A stretch of 64,000 bases of DNA. Origin: Pempheris klunzingeri (taxonomy: Eukaryota; Chordata; Actinopteri; Acropomatiformes; Pempheridae). This document shows positions 30,001 to 54,311 of this stretch, in pieces. The notes beneath the pieces were generated by a model, which saw only the letters and a program-made list of their open reading frames with translations, had not been told where the DNA came from and did not search any database. Positions within the stretch are counted from its first letter, which is position 1. Each line of letters starts with the position of its first letter. Location: positions 8,645,221 through 8,709,220 of the forward strand of contig NC_092027.1 of assembly GCF_042242105.1 (NCBI RefSeq), in the 5' to 3' direction. Made by a program: the position numbers and the translations under genes.

Positions 30001-31015
30001 GATCTCCAGCTCCGTCTCCGACAGCGACAGTCGGGACCTGGTGTGGTGGAAGGTCTGCTGGAAGTAGGCCATCAGACCCACCGGATAGGGATGAATGGCC
30101 ACCGCGGCCAGCTCCAGGGCTACCAGAGCCAAGCGGTCGGTTGTCATGGCAATGCGCCAGTCCTCAGCACCAATGTCGTGGACGTAGAGCTACCAGAGAG
30201 GTGGGGAAAAAAGTACTATAGTAAAACTGAGAATCTAAACTGGGGGTCCAAGATGAATAAATGGGATTGCATGGGATTTCACACATTCTTTTCTGTTTTG
30301 TTTTTTCTGCTGCATGTGTGAAAAAAACTCCATTAAGCACATTTTAAAAGAAAACAATTTGCATTAATTATCTGCTTAGTGCAGGTCCTACTCTGCATGA
30401 CGTTAACATATTCCTCTATCCCCTAAGCTCTTTACCGTTTCAGCTGCTAAGTGTTTTATTTTCTGCTGTTCTTATTTTACTTGTGTGTGTTATTGTTGTT
30501 TTAATGGATTATTTTAATTTCTGGCAAAGGGACAACAATTGAAAATGAGCCTTTTGGCTAACTCTGGCACATTTACAGTGATGTTAATCAAAGTATATTG
30601 TCCCTGCAAAATATATAAAAATGAAACTAAAAAATTGAAACTGCACTTTCACCTCTAGAAATCCTTCAGATGCAACAAATTGAAAAGGAAAATTATCCCC
30701 CTTGGTTGAACTGCTCACACTGCCTGACTAAAATATTGGGAATCACTGTTGAAGAAACGTCAGTTCCTTTCAATAGCACCATTTTTAGTTCAAGTGACAA
30801 GCCAAAAAAAAAAACGTATAGACAATCATTTCCTTGATTGCCTTTTGTCACATTTTTTCAAATAAATCTTTAAATTTGAGAGAAAAAAGTCTGTAATTAT
30901 GAACAGATGAGTTACCTGCACCTCACAGCAGTGGTACGCTATGATGAGGCCGACCAGGATGATCGTGGAGATGCTGATGACGGACTTGAGAGCGAGGGAG
31001 TAGATAGAGCTCTAT

Positions 31016-31049
<34 letters not shown>

Positions 31050-32408
31050 TAAACGCACAGACAGATCATCGTCATCTGATGGCTGTCATTACAAAGCTCA
31101 ATCTAGGAGATGGCACCAGTGATCCGCTGTAACCATATAATCTTACATACATTTAGATAATCCACTTGCTTGGTATAATGAACATGATCTCATGGACATA
31201 CTGTGCATTTTCCTGCAGTTGGTGGAAAATCAATTCTCACACTGACAGATTTTCTTGTAAGGTTCAGTTATATAAAGAGCATGGCAGGTGTTTGTGGGGA
31301 AAAGGGGGAGGTAAAACAAAAAATATCTATTGAGGACTTGCTTTTTGCTTTAGGGATCACACGAAAGAAATATCAAATGAAGTGAAAGTGAGCTGTGATA
31401 AAACTCAAAATGTGATTTCTCAGGCAGTTAAGGCCATGAAAAAATAATAATGGGATCTTTTCAGAAAAGTTAATGACTGCATTTTCTGTGACTCTTTTAC
31501 AGCCTGTGATCACATTCACACATCTCAGGGGTTTCACGGGGTCTCGCTCTGGTTTTCCTCTCTCTGACCTTGCTGTAGACGCTCCAGGAGAGCTCTGTCT
31601 CCATCACCATCATCACCACCCCGAATATCCCCACCGCCAGGGCGCAGTCGTTCAGCCGCTGCCTCCTCAAAAACAGGGCCCTCCTGCGGACCAGCCGCCA
31701 GCCGATGTTGTGGGTCTTCCAGTATGAGTCGTCTTTGGCGTCCTCCTTGTGTTTCGGGCTGGACTGGGGACTGGGGCCGGGGCTCTGGCAGGGACGCTCG
31801 GCTCCTGGCAGCAGGTCCTGGCGATACTGGGACATCTCACCGTGATGCTGGAAGTCGTCATCCTTGCTGGTGATGATGATCTCTGGGAGACTATGACGGT
31901 CGTGCATCTCCAAAGAAACGTTGGTTGGCCTGCGGCATCCCCTGCCCTCCACATCCTTGATGTCCAGGTGTGACCTGCAGGAGCCCATAAAGGGTGACCT
32001 GCAGGGTGACACGGGGACGTCAGTGAAAGAGGTGACTTTCTCCTGGAGTCTGTGAGCTTCTGCGTTTCTGGCTTTGCAGTGGTGGTGGTTGTGCTCCTTG
32101 TGCGCTGCGTTTTGCCTGCTCCCCCCGGACCTTTTGTCACTTTTCTTCTCTTTGCCTTTCTCTCCCTTCCTGTGGGAGCGAGGTGAAGGTGTGACATACA
32201 GCTGCCCGTTGTACAAAGGTGTGGTGGCCATGGCCTGGGTCCTGTCCACCCACACGGTCTGATCGGAGCTTTGGATGTTTGGGTGTATCCCACAGTGCGG
32301 GGAGCAGGCCTGAGCTGGGGGGACCATCCTCGGTGGGAGGAGGGGGCGATGGTCCTCCACGTCGTCTCCGTCCACCACTGACAAGTTGATAGAGGGGGAG
32401 TGCTCCAT
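27098..32408 (-). CDS. kcnn3: small-conductance calcium-activated potassium channel, SK3-like
   Basis: Coding exons in transcript order: 32408-31569, 31011-30916, 30189-29890, 29244-29123, 28762-28621, 28526-28416, 27997-27870, 27527-27458, 27322-27098 (677 residues plus stop). The start [10 protein letters not shown] has a good context (CTCACCATGG). About 250 residues of hydrophilic cytosolic N-terminus precede S1 (ending METELSW). S2 is in exon 2, S3-S4 in exon 3, S5 in exon 4. The pore has filter GYG at residues 479-481 and S6 follows. The calmodulin-binding region ([33 protein letters not shown]) is intact, with a coiled C-terminus. RIK, YKHTKL, KMQN and VPHTYC favour KCNN3 over KCNN1 or KCNN2, and synteny agrees. 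The channel opens when calmodulin binds calcium and hyperpolarises neurons. Odd points: no polyglutamine tract and a divergent S3-S4 loop. Upstream noncoding exons are likely but not proven. Confidence 0.93.
27556..27730. repeat. probable transposon remnant in kcnn3 intron 7
   Basis: Starts AAAGGGTCAGTTCACCC, a word common at the ends of dispersed fish repeats, and continues with TAGAGACTTAGTTGGTTGG and CTGCTAAGTGGGGGTCTG. No ORF is left. The class is unknown to me. Confidence 0.4.
31017..31046. repeat. (AC)15 on plus, (TG)n on the transcribed strand at kcnn3 exon 2 acceptor
   Basis: Read on the minus strand, the run is followed by only CATAG before exon 2 starts at 31011. It therefore occupies the place of the polypyrimidine tract. 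Confidence 0.97.
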
Positions 32409-34126
32409 GGTGAGAGGGTCTCTGCTGAGTCTTTTGAAGAAGATTGAACAGAGAAGGTGATTAAACAGCGTTGAGAAGTAAAACAACAATCCATTATGCT
32501 CACTTTTATTTTTTAACTGTACTCTTTCGTATTTATCTGTCAAAGGTATGATTTTAAGATGATGGAAAATCCAGAGAGCAACAGAGCAACCTCTTATTTG
32601 TTCCCCATGTAACACCAATTCTGAGACTGTGCCTTTGAGGTTGTGGCTCTTGGGCACCTTAAAAAAGTAAGTAAGCAGCTCAACACTCACCTGTTCAGAC
32701 TTACTTTCCTTTAATTTGTTTCTTTTGTTTCCTGCTGGATGTTTGCATTTAATGCTTGTTGCTCTGTCTCCTACTTGCTCGTTTATTTTATTGTGGAGCA
32801 CTTTGTGACGTCTCTTCTTGAAAGTGCCTCTATAAACTTATTTCTATCACTATTGCAGTAATCAGTAATTTGCACAATCACATATGTTAATTCACCTTAA
32901 CTGTGATTTAGTCACAAGCCTCACTTGAGTCTAAGCTCAAAAATATTTTCTGCTATTTCCACACAGCTCTTTTCATTCTTACCTTGTTAGTTCCTGGTTT
33001 AAGAGGAAGGGGAAAAAAACTGTTATCTATCCTCTGATGGTCCTGAAGGTCACATCTGCCTGAATCACAGAGAGATCATCCAAATAAAATCCTTTTACAA
33101 TTCGGAACCAAACGTGCCACCTTCATTGAGAAATGTATCAGTAAAAAGGAGTCAAGCTGCAGGATCAATGATCTCCACCGTAATCAGATCAAAATATCCC
33201 AAACGTCCCGGCTGTGCATGTATAAACTTTCCAGCAATCCATTAGCAGCCTCAGCATCACAGAGCTCCTCCCATAGATTCAAGCAGAGGTTATGAACTTC
33301 TCTTGCATATTACGACATATCAAGTAAATACCCGTGGATCCATTACAGGTTCAGGCATTTGTTCCCTTGTTTGGCCATGTTCCCTGCTTTACGATTGTCC
33401 ACCATCAGGGCATCTTCCACAAGCTGGAGGGGCTTAATGACTGCAAAGACTCTAAATTGCAGATGTTGCATGGAGCAAAGGCAAAGAATGAGTCATCTGC
33501 AAGGTTTTTTTTTGAGCCAGGATTGGCAGATTTCCTCCTGTGTGTGTGTGTGTGTGTGAGGGAGAGAGAGAGAGAGTGGACATCTGCTCATACATCAGTG
33601 CCCAGGCCACCAAAATCAGCCCAAAATGGTTGTCATAGTGTGATAAAAAATGCTATTTTATCACTTTTCATTTGTAAATTCATCAGTTGGTGTCGTTATC
33701 ACCATGGGAGACTTCCCAAAGTGTTTTTCCCCCCCAATACATCTAATCTTCAAAAAGAGAACTATAACTGTCCTCAATATCAATTCAGCAGATTAGTCTT
33801 GCAGATTAATCAAGTGAAACAGAGATCTGATACTTATGAGCTTATGAAATATCAAATATGTCACCCCTTAACCGAACAATATGCAAAGAACGGGACGGAG
33901 TATTAGGCATTAAAGTCATAACAATGACATTCAGCATCATTTATTTATCTAAATCCTTGTGACAGATGGGTCTACAGATAATAGAGCTCGATCCAAATGG
34001 AAAGATCCAAGGAGCAAAGGGTGGGCGGCGTGCGTCCACATAGCAGGAGGATAAAGAAAAGCATTATCTAATCTAAAAAGACAACATGTACTTAAAGATA
34101 CATAGAGGGAGAAGGGGGAGGCCGGG

Positions 34127-34129
<3 letters not shown>

Positions 34130-34167
<38 letters not shown>

Positions 34168-34202
34168 TGTGTGTGTGTGTATGTGTGTGTCTGTGTGTGT
34201 GT
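34130..34202. repeat. (GT)n microsatellite, interrupted
   Basis: About 36 GT units with isolated CT and AT interruptions. Confidence 0.95.
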
Positions 34203-36714
34203 GACTGTGCGCAGGTAGGAGAGCAAACACATGCTGGTGGGCTGATCACACAGTCGGACTTTAACTTCCTCGGCCGTCCCTCCGGATGTAAAATAGATTC
34301 ATTATGTTAAAACTTCTCTGTTCTACCCTGAGACTGAGCCAGATACTGCTGTCTGGATATTTTGTTTTGATATTCTGCAGGCAGGGAGCTCCCAACTGTC
34401 TGTGCCCCAGTGCATGACTGTCAACACCAAACCCTGGCGGATGATATCTGGTGAATACACATGGTATGTCACATCTTTGCAGGGAACTCAGTCCTAAAAT
34501 GAGACTTTTTAGTTTGCTGAAATAGAGCAAAACTCACTCTGCTGTAGTGATAGTGACTGCAAATGCCCTTAAATTATAGTGTCCCTTTAATGACAAAGAT
34601 GCTGACAGGATATCTGCACATCTGCAAAGCTTCAAATTAATTCAAGCATCCAGCCAAGTGCTTGTAAATCCTGGCTGCCGTAGCTGGTAGCTAAGTATGT
34701 CAATTCGTCTTGCCTCCGTGGCTCGTGGCCAGCACGTCTTCAATTAGTCTCTAGTTCTACTGCAAATCATCCTTTGGCTGCTAAGAAAGTGAAATTAAAC
34801 TGGGGTATTCTGAGTCCACTAATTGCTGTGGCCGGTAAATGGCAAATCTGCTTCATGCCCTGAATCTTTAGTGAGAGTCAGGTTCATCTTCTAGTCAGGA
34901 TATTAATTGGTGCGGTCTGATCTATAGGGATGCATTGATCAAAGGAAAAAGAAGTCCAATTAGGATGAAAACACCTGTGAGTGATTTTTGCGTTTTAAAC
35001 GTCAAAGGTCACATTAGACTTAAAGTATTTTGCTTTCTTACGAAGAGAAACTCTCATATCTGCCTGCGTCAGCTTCATTCACTCAAGTCACAGAGATAGA
35101 AATATCCTACAAATAAAACCGATGATGTATATGTTACATTTTGGCTCAGGTTGTCTCAACTAAGTAAAAACATTTTTCGCCATTTTTGTTTGGTTTAGGA
35201 AATAGAGTTGCAACTTTGGAAACAGGTTGAATATCTGAATTTCATTTAGTCTTTATTCAGTTTTTTTTTTTTTTGGTCTTTAAGGAGCCTGAACACTCAC
35301 TGGCTGCAGCTTCAAAGTTGGCGTACAGGCGTGAGAGCTGGAGGCTCGAGGTCAGCATGACACACCCGAAACTCTGACCCAACTGTTGGCTGCCGAGCTG
35401 CATTGTCAGTAACGTAATGTGTGGAATAAAAAAGGCGATATCTCTGCTTCAGTCTCATCAACTGTCCATCATGACAATACTTTTTAAGTGCAGCCCTTAA
35501 AATTGGGGTAGCCAACTCTTTTCAGATTTCACACCATAAACCTTTATTGGATAACAGTCTACATTTGTCCAGCTGCTGCAGGGCGTGCTGGGGTTGGGTG
35601 TAATTGTCCATTAGGAGAACTTCATCTACTCAACTCAATGCGAGACAAAAAAAGGCCACTCTGACAAATCAGACGTCACAGGCGAGTGGATGTATGTGCT
35701 GATTTTGTCGATAACACCCTATTAAGTGGAGGGGACGTGTCAGCGTGGTAGAGGGCCTAATCCAATCAGCAAAGTAATTAAAAACACACAGCACAGCAGC
35801 CCTGATGGCTGATGGCTGCACTGTCAGGGCCGCCATTCAGCATTTAGCACGGGCAGGGACGGAGCGCAGTCATGCCAGGTCAGAGCGAAGGCCACCACGT
35901 CTGCTCTGCAAGTACAATCACAGGCAGGGAGGGACCTGTGGGACCATTACTGTCCACATGATTCTCACAACCCTCCTCCTCCTCCTCCTCCTCCTCCACC
36001 TCTCATCATCACCGATCCACTGATCCACACCCTGCTCAGAGTTTTCATTCATCTGCCTGCATTATTTCCCAATTAGCCGTCTCTTTATAGCACCGCCTCT
36101 CACCATCATCTCGATTCATTTAGCTCACTTTCTTCCTCGTTAATTAACACCATCACCTCACTCCTCTTCATCAAAAAAAAAAAAAAAAAAAAAAAAGAGA
36201 TCCTGCCAGCATGCAGTTATAAAACAAACCACCAGGTGTCACCCACACCTCAGTGCCTCCAATCTGTATTTTTATGAAGCGTAATGAATTTTGTTTTTGG
36301 CTCTGTGTCACATTGGTGCTTGGTGCATAACAGCACGTGGACCCCCACCCCTTTTTTTTCTCTCCACAAGATGAACTAAGTCAATTATGCACACATTTAA
36401 GCAGCAATATTGCAGCTGCAACAGGATGCCTGTGCTCTGATGATACACTGCCGAGCCTCGTTGTATGCCCCCCCCCTCACTCCACGCTTGGTGCAGTTTT
36501 GTCTGGTTTAACTGGTGACTTAGCCGTCCTTCTTTTCGCCTCCGAGGACCACTCTCCATCCTGCGTGTGCAGCCGAGCATGAATCTGCAGCTCGGGAGGG
36601 CTCTGGATGTGTGACAGGCCGCCTAGGAGAGGGGTAATTCCGAAGGGCAGTAGAAGTAATAGGGTAATCTATTATACAGTCCAACTCTTACTTCCTCTCC
36701 TCTCCTGCTCCCCC

Positions 36715-36718
<4 letters not shown>

Positions 36719-36750
<32 letters not shown>
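36719..36750. repeat. (CT)16 microsatellite
   Basis: A pure CT run. Confidence 0.95.
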
Positions 36751-36753
<3 letters not shown>

Positions 36754-36918
36754 CTTACGGTTTCTCGCTGCCTCTGCCCTTGCATCAGCATTTCGTGAGG
36801 ACAAATGAGAAGTAGAGTTTAACTATGCACATTCCTGATGCCCTCCTGCAGAGCCCAGCACTTTCTCAATTAAACTGGAGTCCATCTACCCCCAAGATTC
36901 AAAGCTCAACCCTCACTG

Positions 36919-36920
<2 letters not shown>

Positions 36921-36962
<42 letters not shown>
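36921..36962. repeat. (AC)n microsatellite
   Basis: A pure CA/AC run ending in CACGCACGCACG. Confidence 0.95.
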
Positions 36963-36967
<5 letters not shown>

Positions 36968-37649
36968 GCACGGTTCCAGTCCAGCAGTTGCGTGACCATA
37001 ACCGCTGTACTGTGTTATCAAATGTGTGACACATGTCGTGCTGCACATGTTAATCAGTCACAGAGGGAGATATGGAATATAATGAGACAGGTGATAAGAA
37101 TGAAGTAAATTTAATGTTGTCTGCTTGTGTTTGTGTTTTTAACCTTTAACCAAAAGGCGTTTTAACCTTTTGTAAAATGGTTTCTAATGAGTTTCTATAA
37201 ATAACATTATTATTATTAAAAGTGATGTGTTCTCAATAATGTGCCTATTCTTGTGCTCCAAAAGGAACAAAAATCATCAGATTTGCAGCTCCTAAGGTTT
37301 TTGTGTTCCTTTGCCTCTTATAATGATCACATTTAAAACAGGATGTTTGAATGCCTCCCCTTCTTTTTTCTACGTGCTACTGCTGACCTGTTTGAGAAGC
37401 CTGCTTTCCACTTTTTTTTCTGTATGGACTTTTTTTTTTGAAGATCAATTCTCCTTTGGCGCTAAGATCATTTAAAATCACGTGCATCACCTGCTTCTGT
37501 TCTCTTTAATAAGGTCGACTAATGGCGATAGACCAATTAAAACCTCTCCTTCCTCCACCTCATGCTCCATCTTCAACCCCTTCACCCCCATCACTGACAT
37601 CTTTCTCTCTTGTGCTCTCCATTTTAGTCCCACCTCCAGAGACACAGGG

Positions 37650-37680
<31 letters not shown>

Positions 37681-37705
37681 TACAGAGAGAGAGCTGCTTG
37701 CAGCC

Positions 37706-37995
37706 ACCATCTCCTCCTCCTCCTCCTCCTCCTCCTCCTCTTCCTCCTCTTGCACTCACTCTCTCAGCTCCCTTCTCTTCCAGCACACGCTCACACTCCT
37801 TCCCTCTGATGCTGACTGGATGCGGACCGGGGGATTTCCAGCAGCTTCCTGACTCTGTCCTCCCTCTCCTCCCTCCCCTCCTCCTCCTCCTCCACCTCCT
37901 TCTCCTCCTCCTCCTCCTCCTCCTACTCCTACTCCTCCTTCATCATCCGGAGCTTCTCCTCTTCTACCTCCTCTTTCCTCCTGCTCCTCACCACC
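37706..37995 (+). repeat. (CTC)n pyrimidine-rich triplet repeat in the nAChR leader
   Basis: Two blocks of CTC/TCC triplets (about 37706-37750 and 37860-37940) lie in an almost pure pyrimidine strand that ends just before the receptor ATG. They are preceded by a GA run at 37658-37692. Probably 5' UTR or core promoter. Confidence 0.85.
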
Positions 37996-37998
37996 AGG

Positions 37999-50359
<12,361 letters not shown>

Positions 50360-51792
50360 AAGCAAAAAGGATAAAAGGAAAGGAGGAGGGGATTAAATAT
50401 AGGATGAAGGATGGAGTGGGCCCAGATCCAAGGAAACACAATTTCCAGCGGACTGCAGGCTCGGTGATTTGTTATTGCGAGGAACTGGGAAATAGAGGGA
50501 AAAAAAACAAACAAATGGTTTTCTTTGCAATACATTCTGTTTTGTAACTGAAATATTAGAAGAACACAGATGAGGAAGGAGGTACAGAGTCAAAGTTAAA
50601 GTTAAAATGAATTTAGAGTGAGCAGGGTGCTTCATCAACTTCTTGACAAGGTAATTCTTCTGGTTTGTTCAAAGACTTTCCCCCCAAAATTAGAAGAAAG
50701 ATGAGACAGAAAGGGAAAAAGAAAGAGAGGATTATCAGTCCAATGCAACCTCAAGTAAGACAGCTCTTTAAGCAAGGGAGAGATTGAGAGGTAAAAAGAG
50801 ACGGGCATTAGATAGGGGCAGATAAATAAGACAGACGTTTGTCTGTTTTATTTTCTCAATGAGGGAAGACAGTCCCTCACTCCCACATGTTGAGAAAAGA
50901 CTGCATCATTTAAAGTGATGTGAGGAGGAGAGGGCGGCGAGAAGAAAAAGAGACTTTTACAAGGACAGACAAAGAGCAGTCATCAAAGAACGAGACTTCA
51001 TCCCTTGTGACTTTGGCAGAGTTGGACGGTTTAAGCAGTTTGATGCTCGGATATACAAAAGTGGACCGCAGATCAGCAACGCCGCGCTTGAGAGGAACAG
51101 AAGAGGATCTCATCTATTATTCAATCACGTCCATCTAATGACCGTCAAATTGAAAGACCTTGGATAATCTTTAAGACTAATAAGCTTTTAAAAGATGAAG
51201 TCCCCACACTGCTCGCAACCACTTTAAATTTCCAAGGCCTTATCTCTTTGAGAAGATTGCCAATCTGCAACAACCTGCAGAGATCAAAAGCTCCTCAGCA
51301 GCGGGCACAGTGCGCAGTGCTTCTCACGACCGGGAAACTGAATTAACCGGTCATCAACACTGCAATGACCAGAAACCCCACAACAGTGGAGCCGCGCCAC
51401 TTGAGCCAATAATAACTCACGGAGCAGTTACCTAACTGTATCTGGCAGGTCCTAATAGACCGACGGACCTCATAGGATTTCATATTAAAGGTTTAAAAAC
51501 TGAAACGGGAGGTCAAGTCTTTAAAAGAGCACGAGAGGCACAAAAGAAAGGGATAAGATCATTCAAAATCTCCACATTTATATGGAGAGGCAACATCCCA
51601 TCAAGTCTTTGTCAGATCCCTTCAGGGGTTTACAGCTTTATGAATTAGTTCACATCTATCTACAGTGACAGATGGGATTTTAATACAGCTGCATATACAT
51701 AGAATTGACTCCAGTTGATAAAGTGGTGATTCAAAAGGTTAAAATTTAAAGTGCAGCCTACGGCCAGAGATCCTCTGTAGAAAATAGTGACC

Positions 51793-51798
51793 AATAAA
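51793..51798 (+). terminator. candidate polyadenylation signal AATAAA of the nAChR gene
   Basis: The first clear AATAAA after the stop codon, giving a 3' UTR of about 1.45 kb. Other hexamers occur farther on (for example near 53142), so the true end is open. Confidence 0.35.
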
Positions 51799-54276
51799 CA
51801 AAATATGTCCTAAATTAATTTGGGGGAGCTGAACTTTTATTTCTGCTCAGTCAGACAACCATAAATAACTTTCTTGTTTCTCTGCTAGCAGTTTGAATGT
51901 TCGCTGAATGTTAAGATTAGCCTATTTTAACGCAATTCATGGATGTCTATGGGTTCAAAGATGCTTGTCTGACCTGACCAAAGTAGAAATTGAGTTACGC
52001 ACAAGTGATTTACAATTAACAGTGAAATGAGGTTTTTCAACCTTCCAATCTGCTTCTTTTTGTACTTACGCTGACTGTGTCCTCAAATGTCTGAAATCTC
52101 AATTTATTCATCACTAGTGAGTAAAAGAAAATAATGAGAGAAGGATTTGGGACATGTGCCAAGATTGTAAGACAAGGATGAGTCATTCAAAATAACTAGA
52201 AGCAACAAAAATCCAGCTGCAGTTCTTGTACCTTTAACAACTCCTTTCTGTAAAATTCAGCAGAGGTAATTGCCGAGTCTCCCAGTGCTTCACTGATTCA
52301 AACATAGTGCCACATTCTCTTTGGCATTAGCAGATACAGCTATGGTTCACAGCCACTGATAATAAATATAGAAATGTCAGGAAAAACAGCTCCAACTGTG
52401 GGATTTTTCTGTGTTTGTGGAAACAGTAAGTAGCTGTATAAATAGTATTTCATTGCATACATAGCCCACATAGTTCTGTTTGTCAGAAAAGATAACTGGT
52501 AAAAACAAATGTTTTAGTAATATATCTGGATAAAGTGTATGTGCTGATACCTGTGAACTGAGCAAAATAAGCCATTTAACCATGCATTAAAACTGAAGGA
52601 GAGACGTAAATAAGCCATCCCTCAGCTTCCCTCAGTAGGAGACATTCCTTAAAAACAACCCTTTAAAGGACAAACTGAAGAAACTCTTTCATATTGTCAA
52701 CAAATCCCATGAAGACACATTAACCTGAAATATGTTAAGTCTGGTTTTTTTTAATACTTTCCTACCCTGCACACATCCACAGGCAAATCTGTTGGAGACA
52801 GGCAGTACTCTTTGAAAATGGGTCACAGGTATATAGTTTCATTTTATATATTTATTTTTAAACATCTACATTATTTCCTTAAACAGCTGGGCACTGTAGT
52901 TTTTAGCAAACGTAACTCAAACAGCAGGAAATGGTGCATTTGTGGGGGACTATTTTCAGCTGCAGATTAACACACATTTGGTCCTCTAGTGAATATTAAT
53001 GAGTGTATGTATGATTGACTCTAAATAGACTGCAGTTTCCATTTTCATTATAATGAGAGAACATGTCACCCAGTGCAACAATGATGCTCAGTGATGTGTT
53101 TTTGTAGTTTTTGAAAAACAGTGGAGGTCTACGGCACAGAGGAATAAAATATGTATCAGGTTTTGGGCAACTCAGTCAATACTTGTTTGTAGGATAAATG
53201 TGTTGTGGGTTTTGCTCTTTTCATGGGATTTGATGACAATATGAAAACAAAGAATATCAGCAGCCATGTCCTTCAAGAAACTCATGAAAGTTTGCTTTAA
53301 TACAAAGATCCAATAGGGCAAAAATATGTTTACATTCCTGACCTACACTGTCTCTTGTGGCTACACACATGCATTCTGTCACTGTGAACTACTACAGGGA
53401 GTGCAAAGACAGATGTACAAATACTTTGTCTCTCTCTTTATCTTCTGTCTCCTCTCTCTTCCTCTCTACAGTCAAGTCTCCTTGTAGTTGGATAGTAAAC
53501 TTCCTGCCAGAGGGTTTGCAGAAGGATGTTCTCCTTCCAGCACATACTGACACCCAAACACTCACACCTGTACAGAGCATTTCTCATCCTGAAAATAAAG
53601 GATTCTCTCTTTTTTTTTCTACCACCTTCTGGTCTGCGCCCTATCTCTCTGTGTTGACAGTGGCTGGCCCGACACCCAAAAAGAAGAGAAAAATGACAGA
53701 GCGAGGGGATAAGAGGAAGAGGGAAAGTGCTGACACGCAGTGAGAGCTGGACAGGGCCTTAATTGATCACTCGTTCAGGAAGGAGAGAAGGGGGGGGGTT
53801 GGGATTGGAGGAAGAGGAGCGGAGGGTTAATGGAGGCAAGAGGGGGGCATACTGGGTAATTCATCGGATTTATGAGGGACAGAGGCAGGGGAGATGGGTG
53901 CTCAGACAAGCATAACTCAGTCACAGACATCAAATGAAAGGCCACTGCAGTATATCACACCAAAAGGGAAAAAATAAACTACAGAAATAAACAGAAATCA
54001 GAGAGATATTTTCATGTGACAGGAACTCTGAATGTGTGTGGTTGGTGTGTGGCCCTCACTGTGTCACTCAGTCAGTGTGTCAGACTGAGTAAAGCGTCAG
54101 GGGTGTATTTATAGCAGTGTGCTGCTGGTCCTTATTCAGCCCAGGCAAGGCTGCCTGTGTGACGGGCCCGCTTTCTCCCCGAAGTTGAAAAATGTGCAGC
54201 GCCAGCAATCTAGCAGCACTTAGATTTACTGTGTTCACTCAGATGGAATAAAAGAAGAGAGCGAACGTGTGTGAAG

Positions 54277-54278
<2 letters not shown>

Positions 54279-54310
<32 letters not shown>
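54279..54310. repeat. (GT)n microsatellite
   Basis: A pure GT run of about 16 units. Confidence 0.95.

Positions 54311-54311
<1 letters not shown>

Larger units (their letters stand above)
32409..37998. other. kcnn3-nAChR intergenic region (divergent promoters)
   Basis: These 5.6 kb lie between the two divergent start codons. They must hold promoters and any 5' noncoding exons of both genes. A possible kcnn3 leader exon ends at 32993 on the minus strand (donor GTAAGAATG). Otherwise I see unique sequence, A-runs (36174-36196) and many microsatellites (33540-33577, 34130-34202, 36719-36750, 36921-36962, 37658-37692). No protein-coding gene can be supported. Confidence 0.6.

Noticed and set aside
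31667-32503. 278-codon ORF on the minus strand over kcnn3 exon 1
   Set aside because: It is an out-of-frame shadow of the GC-rich first coding exon, with no family resemblance.
32409-32801. In-frame upstream extension of kcnn3 exon 1 by 131 codons
   Set aside because: The extension has non-coding composition and contains the likely acceptor region. The ATG at 32408 has a good Kozak context and fits an SK N-terminus.
53357-53743. 128-codon ORF downstream of the receptor
   Set aside because: Low-complexity Ser/Leu/Thr composition from microsatellite-like DNA, no domain, no splice partners.
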